From NCBI GenBank assembly GCA_947364395.1, contig CANASS010000008.1, positions 1 through 56,890 of the forward strand: a stretch of DNA of 56,890 nucleotides, in the 5' to 3' direction. The notes under the pieces were generated by a model. The model did no database searches and was not told the origin of the DNA. It saw only the letters and a program-made list of their open reading frames with translations. Shown here in pieces: positions 24,957 to 33,150 of this stretch (positions within the stretch are counted from its first letter, which is position 1; each line of letters begins with the position of its first letter). The position numbers and the translations under genes were made by a program. This DNA is from an uncultured bacterium (GTDB lineage: Bacteria > Bacillota > Clostridia > Oscillospirales > Oscillospiraceae).

Positions 24957-26120
24957 TCACCATCTGTCGTCCTGAAAATACAGGTTGATATCGCCCATGC
25001 CGCTCTCCAGCTCAAGCTTGTAGTCGCCCGTGCTTTTGCGCTCGACCTTGGAGCCCCGGCTGTCCCCGTTGACGGTCACATTGCCCATGCCGGTCTTGGC
25101 CTCGTAATCCCAGTCTTTTTCCAGGGAGTTTATCTGGGCCTCCACGGTGCCCATGCCGGTCTTGAGGTCGAATTTTGTGCCGCTGTACGCTTCTTCCACT
25201 GCCAGGGTCACGTCCCCCATGCCGCTCTCCAAATCCACCTCATTCCAGGCAACCACCTCGTAGCACTCGATGTTCCCCAGCCCCGTCTCGGCATCCAGCT
25301 TTTTTTCCACCGTCAGGCCGCTCAAATACACATTCCCCAGGCCGGTTTTTGCCTTGAGCTTGCTCAGCTCCACTCCGTCGGGGACTGTGATGGTCACATT
25401 CATGGCGCTGGCATTGATGCCGAAGGTGTTTTTGAAGTCCTCCCAGCTGTTGATCTGCACATGCCCCGCCGTGCCGCTGTCCCTGATCTTGAGCACGCCG
25501 TCTTCGACCTCCCACTTCAGGCTGTAGCCGCCCAAGGTGGCGCCTGAGCTGATAAACAGGGTGTAATCCTCTCCGGCGGTCACTATCACATTGGCGATGC
25601 CGGCGTCTATGTCGATTTCGCTGAACGCCTCCAGGTATCCGTCCTCCATGGTCCAGAAGCCCTCTACGTATTCCGCGCCTTCCACATAGGCCTTATCCTC
25701 GAAGACCGTGTCAAACTGCGCTTCGTACTCCTGCTCCACCACCGCCGTCTCCTCCCCGGTGATGAAGGAGGCCACGTTGGAGCCAACGGAGCGCCCCGCC
25801 AGAGAGGCAACCAGCATGACCGGGATCGTGATGAGGACAGCCAGCGCCAGCGCCGCGCCGGTCAAGATCCAGGGCCACTTTTTCCGTTTGGGGGGCATCC
25901 AACTGTCGGCCTGCTGCTGGGTGACGTAGCCGCCCTCCACTGCCAGGCGGCAGGACAGCGCCCAGGGGTCGCCCAGCTCCTGGATCACCTGGGCCTCCCG
26001 GTCCGGCCCGGCCTCCTCGAAATACTCCGCGTAGTAGCGCAGGATGTCCTGCCGCTCCCGCTCGGGGACCCAGCGGGCCAGCCCCTCGGCCAGCTCAGCC
26101 AAATAGGTAAGTTTGTCCAT
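24957..26120 (-). CDS. HAAS/DUF1700 membrane protein with DUF4097 adhesin-like domain
   Basis: A 387-residue protein. The N-terminal ~70 residues form the helical HAAS/DUF1700 domain (LAELAEGLARWVPERERQDI ... YYAEYFEEAG). One membrane helix (ILTGAALALAVLITIPVMLV) leads to a DUF4097 beta-helix with repeated motifs (KTGLGNV, ETGLGNI, ESGMGDV, KTGMGTV, KTGMGNV, ESGMGDI). HAAS proteins are regularly paired with PadR-family repressors, and here the genes overlap by 26 bases. The protein probably senses or buffers an envelope signal; the ligand is unknown. Confidence 0.88.
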   Translation of the reverse strand: MDKLTYLAELAEGLARWVPERERQDILRYYAEYFEEAGPDREAQVIQELGDPWALSCRLAVEGGYVTQQQADSWMPPKRKKWPWILTGAALALAVLITIPVMLVASLAGRSVGSNVASFITGEETAVVEQEYEAQFDTVFEDKAYVEGAEYVEGFWTMEDGYLEAFSEIDIDAGIANVIVTAGEDYTLFISSGATLGGYSLKWEVEDGVLKIRDSGTAGHVQINSWEDFKNTFGINASAMNVTITVPDGVELSKLKAKTGLGNVYLSGLTVEKKLDAETGLGNIECYEVVAWNEVDLESGMGDVTLAVEEAYSGTKFDLKTGMGTVEAQINSLEKDWDYEAKTGMGNVTVNGDSRGSKVERKSTGDYKLELESGMGDINLYFQDDRW

Positions 26121-26433
26121 TTTCCTCGTCCTCCTTTAAAAGCTCCTCCACACCGTCCCGGAACTGCCTCCATTCCTCCCGCCGCCGGGCCAGCTGGGTC
26201 CGGCCCACGGGGGTGATGGCGTAGTAACGGCGGTTTCGGCCCTGGTAGGGCCTGTCGTATACCTTTAATAATCCGTCCCGCTGGAGCCGCCGCAGCACCG
26301 GGTACAAGGTGGACTCCGAGATATCCAGCCGGGACTTCACCTGCTGGGTGAGAATGTAGCCGTAGGCGTCCCCGTGGGACAGCACCGCCAGCACACAGCC
26401 GTCCAGCAGCTGTGGACTCATGGCGAAAGCCAT
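26095..26433 (-). CDS. PadR-family transcriptional regulator
   Basis: A 112-residue winged-helix regulator: MSPQLLDGCVLAVLSHGDAY at the N-terminus, then ESTLYPVLRRLQRDGLL (the recognition helix and wing region of PadR), YAITPVGRTQL and a C-terminal dimer helix. The ATG at 26433 is preferred because GGAGGGAGG lies just upstream; a longer frame starts nine codons earlier. It is co-transcribed with the HAAS/DUF4097 gene and probably represses its own promoter at a palindrome (26484-26506). Confidence 0.92.
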   Translation of the reverse strand: MAFAMSPQLLDGCVLAVLSHGDAYGYILTQQVKSRLDISESTLYPVLRRLQRDGLLKVYDRPYQGRNRRYYAITPVGRTQLARRREEWRQFRDGVEELLKEDEENGQTYLFG

Positions 26434-26483
26434 AGGACCTCCCTCCTTTCGTCGTCGCAAAGTCCGCTCAACCCTCTGTGAGC

Positions 26484-26516
26484 AATATTATATAGCGTAT
26501 AATATTACGTTGTCAA
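26484..26516 (-). promoter_or_regulatory. padR promoter with palindromic operator
   Basis: Minus-strand TTGACA (26511-26516), 18-base spacer, TATAAT (26487-26492). The -10 lies in a perfect inverted repeat AATATTATA (26484-26492) / TATAATATT (26498-26506) with loop TAGCG, a likely PadR operator. Confidence 0.75.
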
Positions 26517-26599
26517 TATTGCTGGGGCCGGTTTTATAAATTCTTAAAAAATGTAAGATGCTCCCAGGGGCGCGCTCACCCGGTTCCCAGATTTTCGCC

Positions 26600-26628
26600 T
26601 TGACAAGCGGGGAGTTCTGGTGTAAAAT
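26600..26628 (+). promoter_or_regulatory. tRNA-Thr promoter
   Basis: TTGACA (26600-26605), 17-base spacer, TAAAAT (26623-26628), ending 30 bases before the tRNA. Confidence 0.85.
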
Positions 26629-26657
26629 ATGCCAGTCTTTTGTTGCAGCCGTCATAG

Positions 26658-26732
26658 GCTGATGTGGCTCAATGGTAGAGCATCTCACTCGTAATGAGAA
26701 GGTTGTGGGTTCGATTCCCACCATCAGCTCCA
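26658..26732 (+). tRNA. tRNA-Thr (anticodon CGT)
   Basis: A full cloverleaf of 75 bases including an encoded CCA. The acceptor stem is GCTGATG/CATCAGC, the anticodon loop CTCGTAA within TCTCA/TGAGA gives anticodon CGT (reads ACG), and the T-arm is GTGGG-TTCGATT-CCCAC. It has its own promoter and terminator and is a single transcription unit. Confidence 0.96.
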
Positions 26733-26734
26733 CG

Positions 26735-26769
26735 CCGCCGCAAGCGATATACCGCTTGCGGCGGTTTTT
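26735..26769 (+). terminator. tRNA-Thr terminator
   Basis: A 12-bp stem (26735-26746 with 26753-26764) followed by TTTTT. Confidence 0.9.
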
Positions 26770-26782
26770 AAAGCCGAGGCAA

Positions 26783-26816
26783 AGCGCGGCCCGGGTCCAC
26801 AGACCCGGGCCGCGCT
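26783..26816 (-). terminator. RNase J terminator candidate
   Basis: A perfect 15-bp GC-rich stem (26783-26797 with 26802-26816) with tetraloop CACA, just beyond the RNase J stop. The minus-strand tail is only TTTG, so strength is uncertain. Confidence 0.7.
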
Positions 26817-26824
26817 CCTTTTGC

Positions 26825-28483
26825 TCAGACCTCCATGATGACAGGCAGGATCATGGGGTTGCGCTTGGTTTTTTTATAGAGATAGCCGGACAGCGCGCCC
26901 TTCATCTCCGACTTGATGGACGACCAGTCCCGCACACGGCGCTGCTCGCAGGTGTTCAGCGCTTCCACCGCCACCTGGCGCAGCTCGTCCATCAGCTCTT
27001 CCGACTCCTTGACGTACACAAAGCCCCGGGTGATGATGTCCGGCCCGGAGATCACCGATCCGTCTTCCCCGGACATGGAGACCACCACCACCACCATGCC
27101 GTCCTGGGCCAGGTGCTGGCGGTCCCGGAGGACCACCGCCCCCACGTCGCCCACGCCGTAGCCGTCCACGAACACCTTGCCGGCGGGCACCGTGCCGTTG
27201 AGCTTGACGCTGTCCCGGGTGAGTTCGATGACCCTGCCCACGTCGCTGATGACGATGTTCCGGGGGTCCATGCCCATGTCCCGGGCCAGCTTGGAGTGGG
27301 TCTTGAGGTGGCGCTGCTCCCCGTGGACGGGGATGAAGAACTTGGGCCGCACCAGGGCGTGGATGATCTTCAGCTCCTCCTGACAGGCGTGGCCGGACAC
27401 GTGGAGGGGCAGCTCCCGCTCGTTGACCACCTCGGCCTCCCGGCGGTAGAGCTCGTTGATGACGTTGCCGATGGAGTCCTCGTTGCCGGGGATGGCGGAG
27501 GCGGAGATGATGACCCGGTCGCCGGGCTGAATGTCCACCTGCCGGTGGGTGTTGAAGGCCATCCGGGTGAGGGCGGACATGGTCTCCCCCTGGCTGCCGG
27601 TGGTGATGATGCACACCTTGGCGGGGGGGAGGGTCTTGATGTGGGCCACGTCCACCACCGTCCCGGCGGGTATGTGCATATAGCCCAGCTCGGTGGACAC
27701 CTTCATGGCGTTTTCCATGCTCCGGCCGGTGACCGCCACCTTCCGGCCGTATTTGGCCGCCACGTTGATGATCTGCTGGATGCGGTCGATGTTGGAGGCG
27801 AAGGTGGTGACGATGATCCGCTGCTCACAGCCCCGGAAGAGGGCGTCGAAAGAGGCCCCAACCGAGCGCTCGCTTTTGGTGAAGCCGGGGCGCTCCACGT
27901 TGGTGGAGTCGCACAGCAGGGCCAGCACTCCCTGGTTGCCCAGTTCGCCCAGCCGGGTCAGGTCGGCCATGCCGCCCTGGATGGGGGTGGGGTCGATCTT
28001 GAAGTCGCCGGTGTGGACGCACACGCCCACGGGAGTGCGGATGGCGAAGGCCACCGCGTCGGCGATGGAGTGGTTGATGTGGATGAACTCCACGGAGAAT
28101 CTGCCCGCCTTCACGGTCTCGCCCGCCTCGCAGGTGATGAGCTTCACCTTGTCGGTGAGCCGGTGCTCGTCCAGCTTCAGCTTGATGAGGCCCGCCGACA
28201 TCCGAGTGGCGTAGATGGGGGCGTTCACGTCCCGCATGAGGTAGGGGATGGCCCCGATGTGGTCCTCATGGCCGTGGGTGATGAAGATGGCCCGGATGCG
28301 GTCCCGGTTCTGGATAAGGTAGGTGAAGTCGGGGATGACCACGTCGATGCCGTACATGTCGTCGTCAGGGAAGCCCATGCCCACGTCCACCAGGATAATG
28401 TCGTTTCCGTACTCGTAGACGGTAAGGTTTTTGCCGATCTCGTTGAGACCGCCGAGAGAGATGATTTTCAGTTTTTCTGCCAT
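26825..28483 (-). CDS. rnj: ribonuclease J
   Basis: A 552-residue metallo-beta-lactamase/beta-CASP nuclease that performs 5'-3' exonucleolytic and endonucleolytic mRNA decay and rRNA processing. The zinc motif HGHEDHIGAIPY is near residue 75, VHTGDFKID and the beta-CASP motifs (TFASNIDRIQQI, TTGSQGE, VHGEQRHLKTH) follow, and the C-terminal domain is present. The start is fixed by AAGGAG. Only one rnj gene is visible here, so RNase J1 versus J2 cannot be assigned. It is followed by a stable hairpin and has a long upstream non-coding region. Confidence 0.96.
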   Translation of the reverse strand: MAEKLKIISLGGLNEIGKNLTVYEYGNDIILVDVGMGFPDDDMYGIDVVIPDFTYLIQNRDRIRAIFITHGHEDHIGAIPYLMRDVNAPIYATRMSAGLIKLKLDEHRLTDKVKLITCEAGETVKAGRFSVEFIHINHSIADAVAFAIRTPVGVCVHTGDFKIDPTPIQGGMADLTRLGELGNQGVLALLCDSTNVERPGFTKSERSVGASFDALFRGCEQRIIVTTFASNIDRIQQIINVAAKYGRKVAVTGRSMENAMKVSTELGYMHIPAGTVVDVAHIKTLPPAKVCIITTGSQGETMSALTRMAFNTHRQVDIQPGDRVIISASAIPGNEDSIGNVINELYRREAEVVNERELPLHVSGHACQEELKIIHALVRPKFFIPVHGEQRHLKTHSKLARDMGMDPRNIVISDVGRVIELTRDSVKLNGTVPAGKVFVDGYGVGDVGAVVLRDRQHLAQDGMVVVVVSMSGEDGSVISGPDIITRGFVYVKESEELMDELRQVAVEALNTCEQRRVRDWSSIKSEMKGALSGYLYKKTKRNPMILPVIMEV

Positions 28484-29155
28484 AATGACTCCTTAATAAC
28501 TCCTTTTTCATGATGTTGTCACGCCTCGCCTGTTCACGACGGCTCGGACGCTTCTTTTTTGCGCAAGGAAATAAAGACCAGGCCCCGGCGGGCCCCGCCT
28601 GTGATCTCCTATGTAGATGGCAGAGAACGCCGGACACGACAAGATGCGCGGCGCGATTCCCCGCGCTGCCGCGCTTTGCCCGCTCACGGCGCGGACCTGA
28701 ATTGCTCCGCCGCCCGCGGCGGCTCCGCGCTCCTGTGCTGTGCGGACCGGGCTCCCGCCCGGACGGCCCTGTCTCGCCGCCGGGGGGAGGGTCCGGCCCC
28801 GCAGCCGGTGCCGTCCTGTGCCCTGCCTATCAAAAAGCGCCCCGCTGGACGCCTTACGCCATACGAAAGAGGCTCGACGCCCCGGGGGCGGAACCTGTTT
28901 GAAGGAGTATACCACACCCGGATGGAAAAGTACAGCTTTTTTTGTCGCATCCCGGCAAGCGGCGGAAAAGAGGGAAATCCAGCCTGTTCTATCCGGCGAA
29001 ACCGGCTGGGGACAGCGGCTTCCGGGGAAGAACAAAGTTTTTTCATATAATTGGAAAGAATTTTCTATCGCTTTTTCCCGGCGGAGCGGTTAGAATGGCC
29101 CTGCTGAGAGGTTCGCCTCCCGGCAAATTCAACTGTTCAATAGGAGGAACTGAGA
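28484..29155. other. 672-bp divergent region, GC-rich structure, no supportable gene
   Basis: Between the divergent RNase J and mglB genes. The 28.5-28.9 kb part is very GC-rich with several inverted repeats (for example CCGCCGCCCGCGGCGG near 28700, CCGGGCTCCCGCCCGG near 28748), and a TATACT on the minus strand near 28904 could be a -10. It may be the RNase J 5' leader or a non-coding RNA; I found no RNase P, SRP, tmRNA or 6S signature. On the plus strand a TATAAT (29046-29051) without a good -35 probably serves mglB, suggesting an activator. Confidence 0.45.
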
Positions 29156-30307
29156 ATGAAAAAGAAGCTTGCTCTCGCTCTTGCTGCTGTTATGATGCTG
29201 GGCCTGTTCGCCGGCTGCGGCCCCAAGGAGCCCGCCGCCGACACCAGCAAGGCCCCCGACACCACCGAGTCCAAGAAGCCCGACGGGAACCCCGCCCCCG
29301 CCGACGACCTGCGGGTGGACGTGTTCTACTACGACTTCTCCGACGTGTACATCTCCACCGTCCGCGCCTCCCTGGACCAGCAGCTGGGCGAGCTGGGCAT
29401 TAAGCCCAACAACTGGGACGCCGCCGGCAGCCAGCCCACCCAGTCCGACCAGGTGAACACCGCCATCACCGCCGGGTCCAAGCTGCTCATCGTCAACATC
29501 GTGGAGACCTCCACCTCCGACCCCGCCAAGGACATCGTTGAGGCCGCCCGGACCGCCGGCATCCCCGTGATCTTCTTCAACCGCGAGGTGGCCGACAACG
29601 ACGTGATCAACAGCTATGACAAGTGCGCCTTCGTGGGCACCAACGCCCCCGACGCCGGCCACATGCAGGGCGAGATGATCGGCAACTACCTGGTGGAGAA
29701 CTACGACAAGGTGGACCTGAACGGCGACGGCAAGATCTCTTACGTCATGTTCAAGGGCCAGGAGGCCAACGCTGAGGCCGAGGCCCGCACCCAGTTCGGC
29801 GTGGAGGACGCCAACAAGGTGCTCACCGCCGCCGGCAAGCCCGAGCTGGAGTACTATGACGCCAGCGCCGCCACCAAGTACCTGGTGGACACCGCCGGCA
29901 AGTGGTCCGCCCAGGCCGCCAACGACTACATGGTCACCCTGCTGGGCTCCTACAACAAGGACAATAACAACATGATCGAGCTGGTCATCGCCAACAACGA
30001 CGGCATGGCCACCGGCGCCATCTCCGCCCTTCAGAACGTGGGCTACAACAACGGCGAAGGCACCACCATCATCCCCGTGTTCGGCGTGGACGCCACCGAC
30101 GACGCCAAGGCCCTCATCAAGCAGGGCAACATGACCGGCTCCATCAAGCAGGACGCCGTGGGCATGGCCTCCACCATCCTGACCCTGGTGAAGAACGTCC
30201 AGTCCGGCGCCGGCCTGATGGACAACACCGGCGACTACACCGTGGACGAAGGCGTGGCCAAGATCCGCGTCCCCTACGGCGTGTACGACGCCAGCAGCGA
30301 GGACTAA
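29156..30307 (+). CDS. mglB: galactose/methyl-galactoside-type sugar-binding lipoprotein
   Basis: A 383-residue periplasmic-binding-type lipoprotein. The lipobox is MLGLFAGC (Cys22), then a low-complexity linker rich in Pro, Ala and Asp, and a type-I binding fold. Features shared with MglB include the calcium-loop-like DLNGDGKISYVMFKG, IPVIFFNREV, IANNDGMATGAI and FGVDATDDAKALI. It should capture galactose, glucose or a related sugar for the MglA/MglC transporter encoded next. AGGAGG precedes the ATG. A hairpin between mglB and mglA may let it be expressed more than the transporter. Confidence 0.92.
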   Translation: MKKKLALALAAVMMLGLFAGCGPKEPAADTSKAPDTTESKKPDGNPAPADDLRVDVFYYDFSDVYISTVRASLDQQLGELGIKPNNWDAAGSQPTQSDQVNTAITAGSKLLIVNIVETSTSDPAKDIVEAARTAGIPVIFFNREVADNDVINSYDKCAFVGTNAPDAGHMQGEMIGNYLVENYDKVDLNGDGKISYVMFKGQEANAEAEARTQFGVEDANKVLTAAGKPELEYYDASAATKYLVDTAGKWSAQAANDYMVTLLGSYNKDNNNMIELVIANNDGMATGAISALQNVGYNNGEGTTIIPVFGVDATDDAKALIKQGNMTGSIKQDAVGMASTILTLVKNVQSGAGLMDNTGDYTVDEGVAKIRVPYGVYDASSED

Positions 30308-30352
30308 GCCCCATAAAGAGCTTGAAACATACCGTATACTGACCCACAGACG

Positions 30353-30380
30353 AGCGGGGCTGCCGGTGGGCAGCCCCGCT
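30353..30380 (+). terminator. intercistronic hairpin mglB-mglA
   Basis: A 12-bp GC stem (30353-30364 with 30369-30380, loop GGTG) followed by TGCTC, not a T-run. It probably stabilises mglB mRNA or partly attenuates mglA and mglC rather than fully terminating. Confidence 0.65.
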
Positions 30381-30407
30381 TGCTCATATTGAGAGAGGAG
30401 GAACCGT

Positions 30408-31907
30408 ATGGATCAGCCGGCACTGCTGGAAATGCGGGGCATTTCCAAGTCCTTCCCCGGCGTCAAGGCGCTGGACAGCGTGAACCTCACCGTCCGGCCC
30501 GGCACCGTCCACGCCCTCATGGGGGAAAACGGCGCGGGCAAGTCCACCCTGATGAAGTGCCTGTTCGGCATCTACCGCCGGGACGAGGGCTCCATCACCC
30601 TGGACGGCAAGGAAGTGGAGTTCAAAAGCTCCAAGGAGGCCCTGGAGAGCGGGGTGGCCATGGTGCACCAGGAGCTGAACCAGGCCCTGACCCGCACCGT
30701 GAAAGACAACCTGTGGCTGGGCCGCTACCCCAAGGTGGGCGGCTTCATCGTCAGCGAGCGCATCATGGACAAGCGCACCCAGGAGATTTTCCAGGAGCTG
30801 GAGGTCACCGTGGACCCCAACGCCATCATGTCCAAGCTGCCCGTCTCCCAGCGGCAGATGGTGGAGATCGCCAAGGCGGTGAGCTATAACTCCAAGGTCA
30901 TCGTCTTTGACGAGCCCACCTCGTCCCTCACCGAGACGGAGGTGGAGCACCTGTTCCGCATCATCAACATGCTGCGGGACCGGGGCTGCGGCATTATCTA
31001 CATCAGCCACAAGATGGAGGAGATTCTGCGCATCAGCGACGACGTGACCATCATGCGGGACGGCCAGTGGGTGGCCACCCGCCCGGCCAAGGAGCTGACC
31101 ATGGACGAGATCATCCGGCTGATGGTGGGCCGGGAGCTCACCAACCGATTCCCCCCCAAGACCAACCAGCCGGGGGAGGTCATTCTGGACGTGCGGAACA
31201 TGGCGGGCCGGTACACCCGGCTGAAGGACGCCACCTTCCAGCTGAGGAAGGGGGAAATTCTGGGCATCGCCGGGCTGGACGGCTCGGGCCGCACCGAGGT
31301 GCTGGAAAACCTGTTCGGCGCCATGACCCGGGAGGGGGGCTCCATCACCCTCCACGGCAAAGAGATTCAGAACCGTTCCCCCAAGGAGGCCATCAAGAAC
31401 GGCTTCGCCCTGCTCACCGAGGAGCGCCGGGCCACCGGCATCTTCGGCATCCGGGACATCAAGGAGAACACCGTCATCTCCAACCTGAAGGGCTATCTGC
31501 TGGGCGGCGTGGTGCTCAGCGACAAGAAGATGCGGGAGGACACCGACTGGTCCATCCAGGCCATGCACATCAAAACCCCCAGCCAGCGCACCCAGATCCG
31601 CTCCCTGTCCGGCGGCAACCAGCAGAAGGTCATCATCGGCCGCTGGCTGCTGACCAAGCCGGAGATTCTGCTGCTGGACGAACCCACCCGGGGCATCGAC
31701 GTGGGGGCGAAATATGAGATTTACCAGCTCATCATCGACCTGGCCAACGAGGGAAAGGGCGTCATCATGGTGTCGTCGGAAATGCCCGAGCTGCTGGGCG
31801 TGTGCGACCGCATCATCGTCATGTCCGGCGGACAGGTGGCCGGAGAGGTGGACGCCGCGTCCACCAGCCAGGAAGAGATTCTGACCCTGGCCGCCAAATA
31901 CGTGTAA
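30408..31907 (+). CDS. mglA: sugar ABC transporter ATP-binding protein (MglA-like)
   Basis: A 499-residue fused double ATPase of the MglA/RbsA type. The first nucleotide-binding domain has Walker A GENGAGKST and a degenerate signature (LPVSQRQMVEIAKAV) with Walker B VIVFDEPT; the second has a modified Walker A (GLDGSGRTEV), the signature LSGGNQQKVIIGRW and LLLDEPTRGIDVG. The second site is probably non-canonical, as in this family. GAGAGGAGG precedes the ATG. It drives sugar uptake with MglC and MglB. Confidence 0.94.
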   Translation: MDQPALLEMRGISKSFPGVKALDSVNLTVRPGTVHALMGENGAGKSTLMKCLFGIYRRDEGSITLDGKEVEFKSSKEALESGVAMVHQELNQALTRTVKDNLWLGRYPKVGGFIVSERIMDKRTQEIFQELEVTVDPNAIMSKLPVSQRQMVEIAKAVSYNSKVIVFDEPTSSLTETEVEHLFRIINMLRDRGCGIIYISHKMEEILRISDDVTIMRDGQWVATRPAKELTMDEIIRLMVGRELTNRFPPKTNQPGEVILDVRNMAGRYTRLKDATFQLRKGEILGIAGLDGSGRTEVLENLFGAMTREGGSITLHGKEIQNRSPKEAIKNGFALLTEERRATGIFGIRDIKENTVISNLKGYLLGGVVLSDKKMREDTDWSIQAMHIKTPSQRTQIRSLSGGNQQKVIIGRWLLTKPEILLLDEPTRGIDVGAKYEIYQLIIDLANEGKGVIMVSSEMPELLGVCDRIIVMSGGQVAGEVDAASTSQEEILTLAAKYV

Positions 31908-31922
31908 CGAGGAGGAGTCCCC

Positions 31923-32981
31923 ATGAGTAATGAATCCAAAAAGCTGGCCGAGCAGGCCCAGGGGCTAACGGCCCGCAAGGTGGGCGACGCCCTGCTCAAC
32001 AACGCGCTGATTATCATCATGCTGGTGGTGGCCGCCTACGTGGCCATTACCCAGCCGTCCTTCCTGTCCCCCACCTCCCTGGTGAACCTGCTGTCCCTGA
32101 CGGCGGCCTATCTGCCGGTGGCCTTGGGCATCGCCGGGTGCATCGTGCTCACCGGCACCGACCTGAGCGCGGGCCGCGCCGTGGGCATCACCGCCTGCGT
32201 GGCCGCCTCCCTGCTCCAGTCCACCACCGCCGCCAACAAGATGTGGCCCAACATCGGCACCCTGCCCATCCCCCTGGTCATCCTCATCGTGGTGGCCATC
32301 GGCGCGGCCATCGGCGCCTTCAACGGCTTCTTCGTGGCCAAGTTCAAGCTCCATCCCTTCATCGTCACCCTGGCCACCCAGCTGATCTTGTACACCATCC
32401 TGCTGCTGTACGTGCAGATGGGCAACAACGGCGGCCAGGCCATCTCCGCCTTGGACGACGGCTACCGCAACTTCGTGGTGGGCAACCCGCCCCTGCTCAC
32501 CTTCGGCTCGGTGAAGATCCCCAACTACGTGATCTACGCCCTGCTGCTCACCGCTCTGATGTGGTTCATCTGGAACAAGACCACCTTCGGCAAGAACATG
32601 TTCGCCCTGGGCGCCAATGAGGAGGCTGCCCGGGTGTCCGGCGTCAACGTGTTCGCCACCACCATCGCCGTGTTCGCCCTGGCCGGGGCCATGTACGGCT
32701 GGGCCGGCTTCGTGGAGAGCGCCCGCATCGCCTCCAACACCGCCAACACCGGCGTGAACTACGAGCTGGACGCCATCGCGGCCTGCGTCATCGGCGGCGT
32801 GTCCTTCGTGGGCGGCATCGGCAAAATCAGCGGCATCGTCATCGGCGTGGTCATGCTGCGGCTGATCTTCGTGGCCCTGCCCCTGGTGGGCATGGACCAG
32901 CAGCTCCAGTACGCCATCAAGGGCGGCATCATTCTGTTCGCCTGCGCCCTGGACATGCGCAAGTACCTGGTGAAGAAGTAA
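31923..32981 (+). CDS. mglC: sugar ABC transporter permease (MglC-like)
   Basis: A 352-residue permease with about ten membrane segments, of the BPD_transp_2 (RbsC/MglC) family. Family motifs include LPVALGIAGCIVLTGTDLSA, GAFNGFFVAKFKLHPFIVTL, NKTTFGKNMFALGANEEAAR and AIAACVIGGVSFVGGIGKIS. The 'GANEEAARVSGV' cytoplasmic loop contacts the ATPase. It follows mglA by 15 bases with GAGGAG before the ATG and ends at a terminator. Confidence 0.94.
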   Translation: MSNESKKLAEQAQGLTARKVGDALLNNALIIIMLVVAAYVAITQPSFLSPTSLVNLLSLTAAYLPVALGIAGCIVLTGTDLSAGRAVGITACVAASLLQSTTAANKMWPNIGTLPIPLVILIVVAIGAAIGAFNGFFVAKFKLHPFIVTLATQLILYTILLLYVQMGNNGGQAISALDDGYRNFVVGNPPLLTFGSVKIPNYVIYALLLTALMWFIWNKTTFGKNMFALGANEEAARVSGVNVFATTIAVFALAGAMYGWAGFVESARIASNTANTGVNYELDAIAACVIGGVSFVGGIGKISGIVIGVVMLRLIFVALPLVGMDQQLQYAIKGGIILFACALDMRKYLVKK

Positions 32982-33002
32982 TCTGGGGCTCAGCCCTGTG
33001 TG

Positions 33003-33036
33003 AAATGCCCGTCCCCGCCTGGGGGCGGGCATTTTG
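33003..33036 (+). terminator. mgl operon terminator
   Basis: A 13-bp stem with one bulge (33003-33016 with 33022-33034) followed by TTTT (33032-33035), 20 bases after the mglC stop. Confidence 0.85.
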
Positions 33037-33040
33037 CTGT

Positions 33041-33068
33041 TTGCAAACCGCCTGAGATATGGTATGAT
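33041..33068 (+). promoter_or_regulatory. promoter of the yesN-yesM-binding-protein operon
   Basis: TTGCAA (33041-33046), 16-base spacer, TATGAT (33063-33068) with an extended -10 TGG just before it. This makes the sensor genes a separate transcription unit from mglBAC. Confidence 0.6.
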
Positions 33069-33150
33069 ATGACATATCGCCGCCCATGGGCGGCGGGCGT
33101 TTTGACCCGCAAAACGCCAATCTGGGGCTGGAGCCTGGAGGTGTGCCGTC

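Noticed and set aside
26658..26732. tRNA-Thr as attachment site of the integrative element
   Set aside because: The element starts 22 kb away after rlmD, and the tRNA is intact with its own terminator and no phage gene nearby.
28508..29035. 175-residue leftward ORF
   Set aside because: Composition is dominated by Arg, Gly, Ala and Pro from high GC, there is no ribosome site, and it has no recognisable domain.
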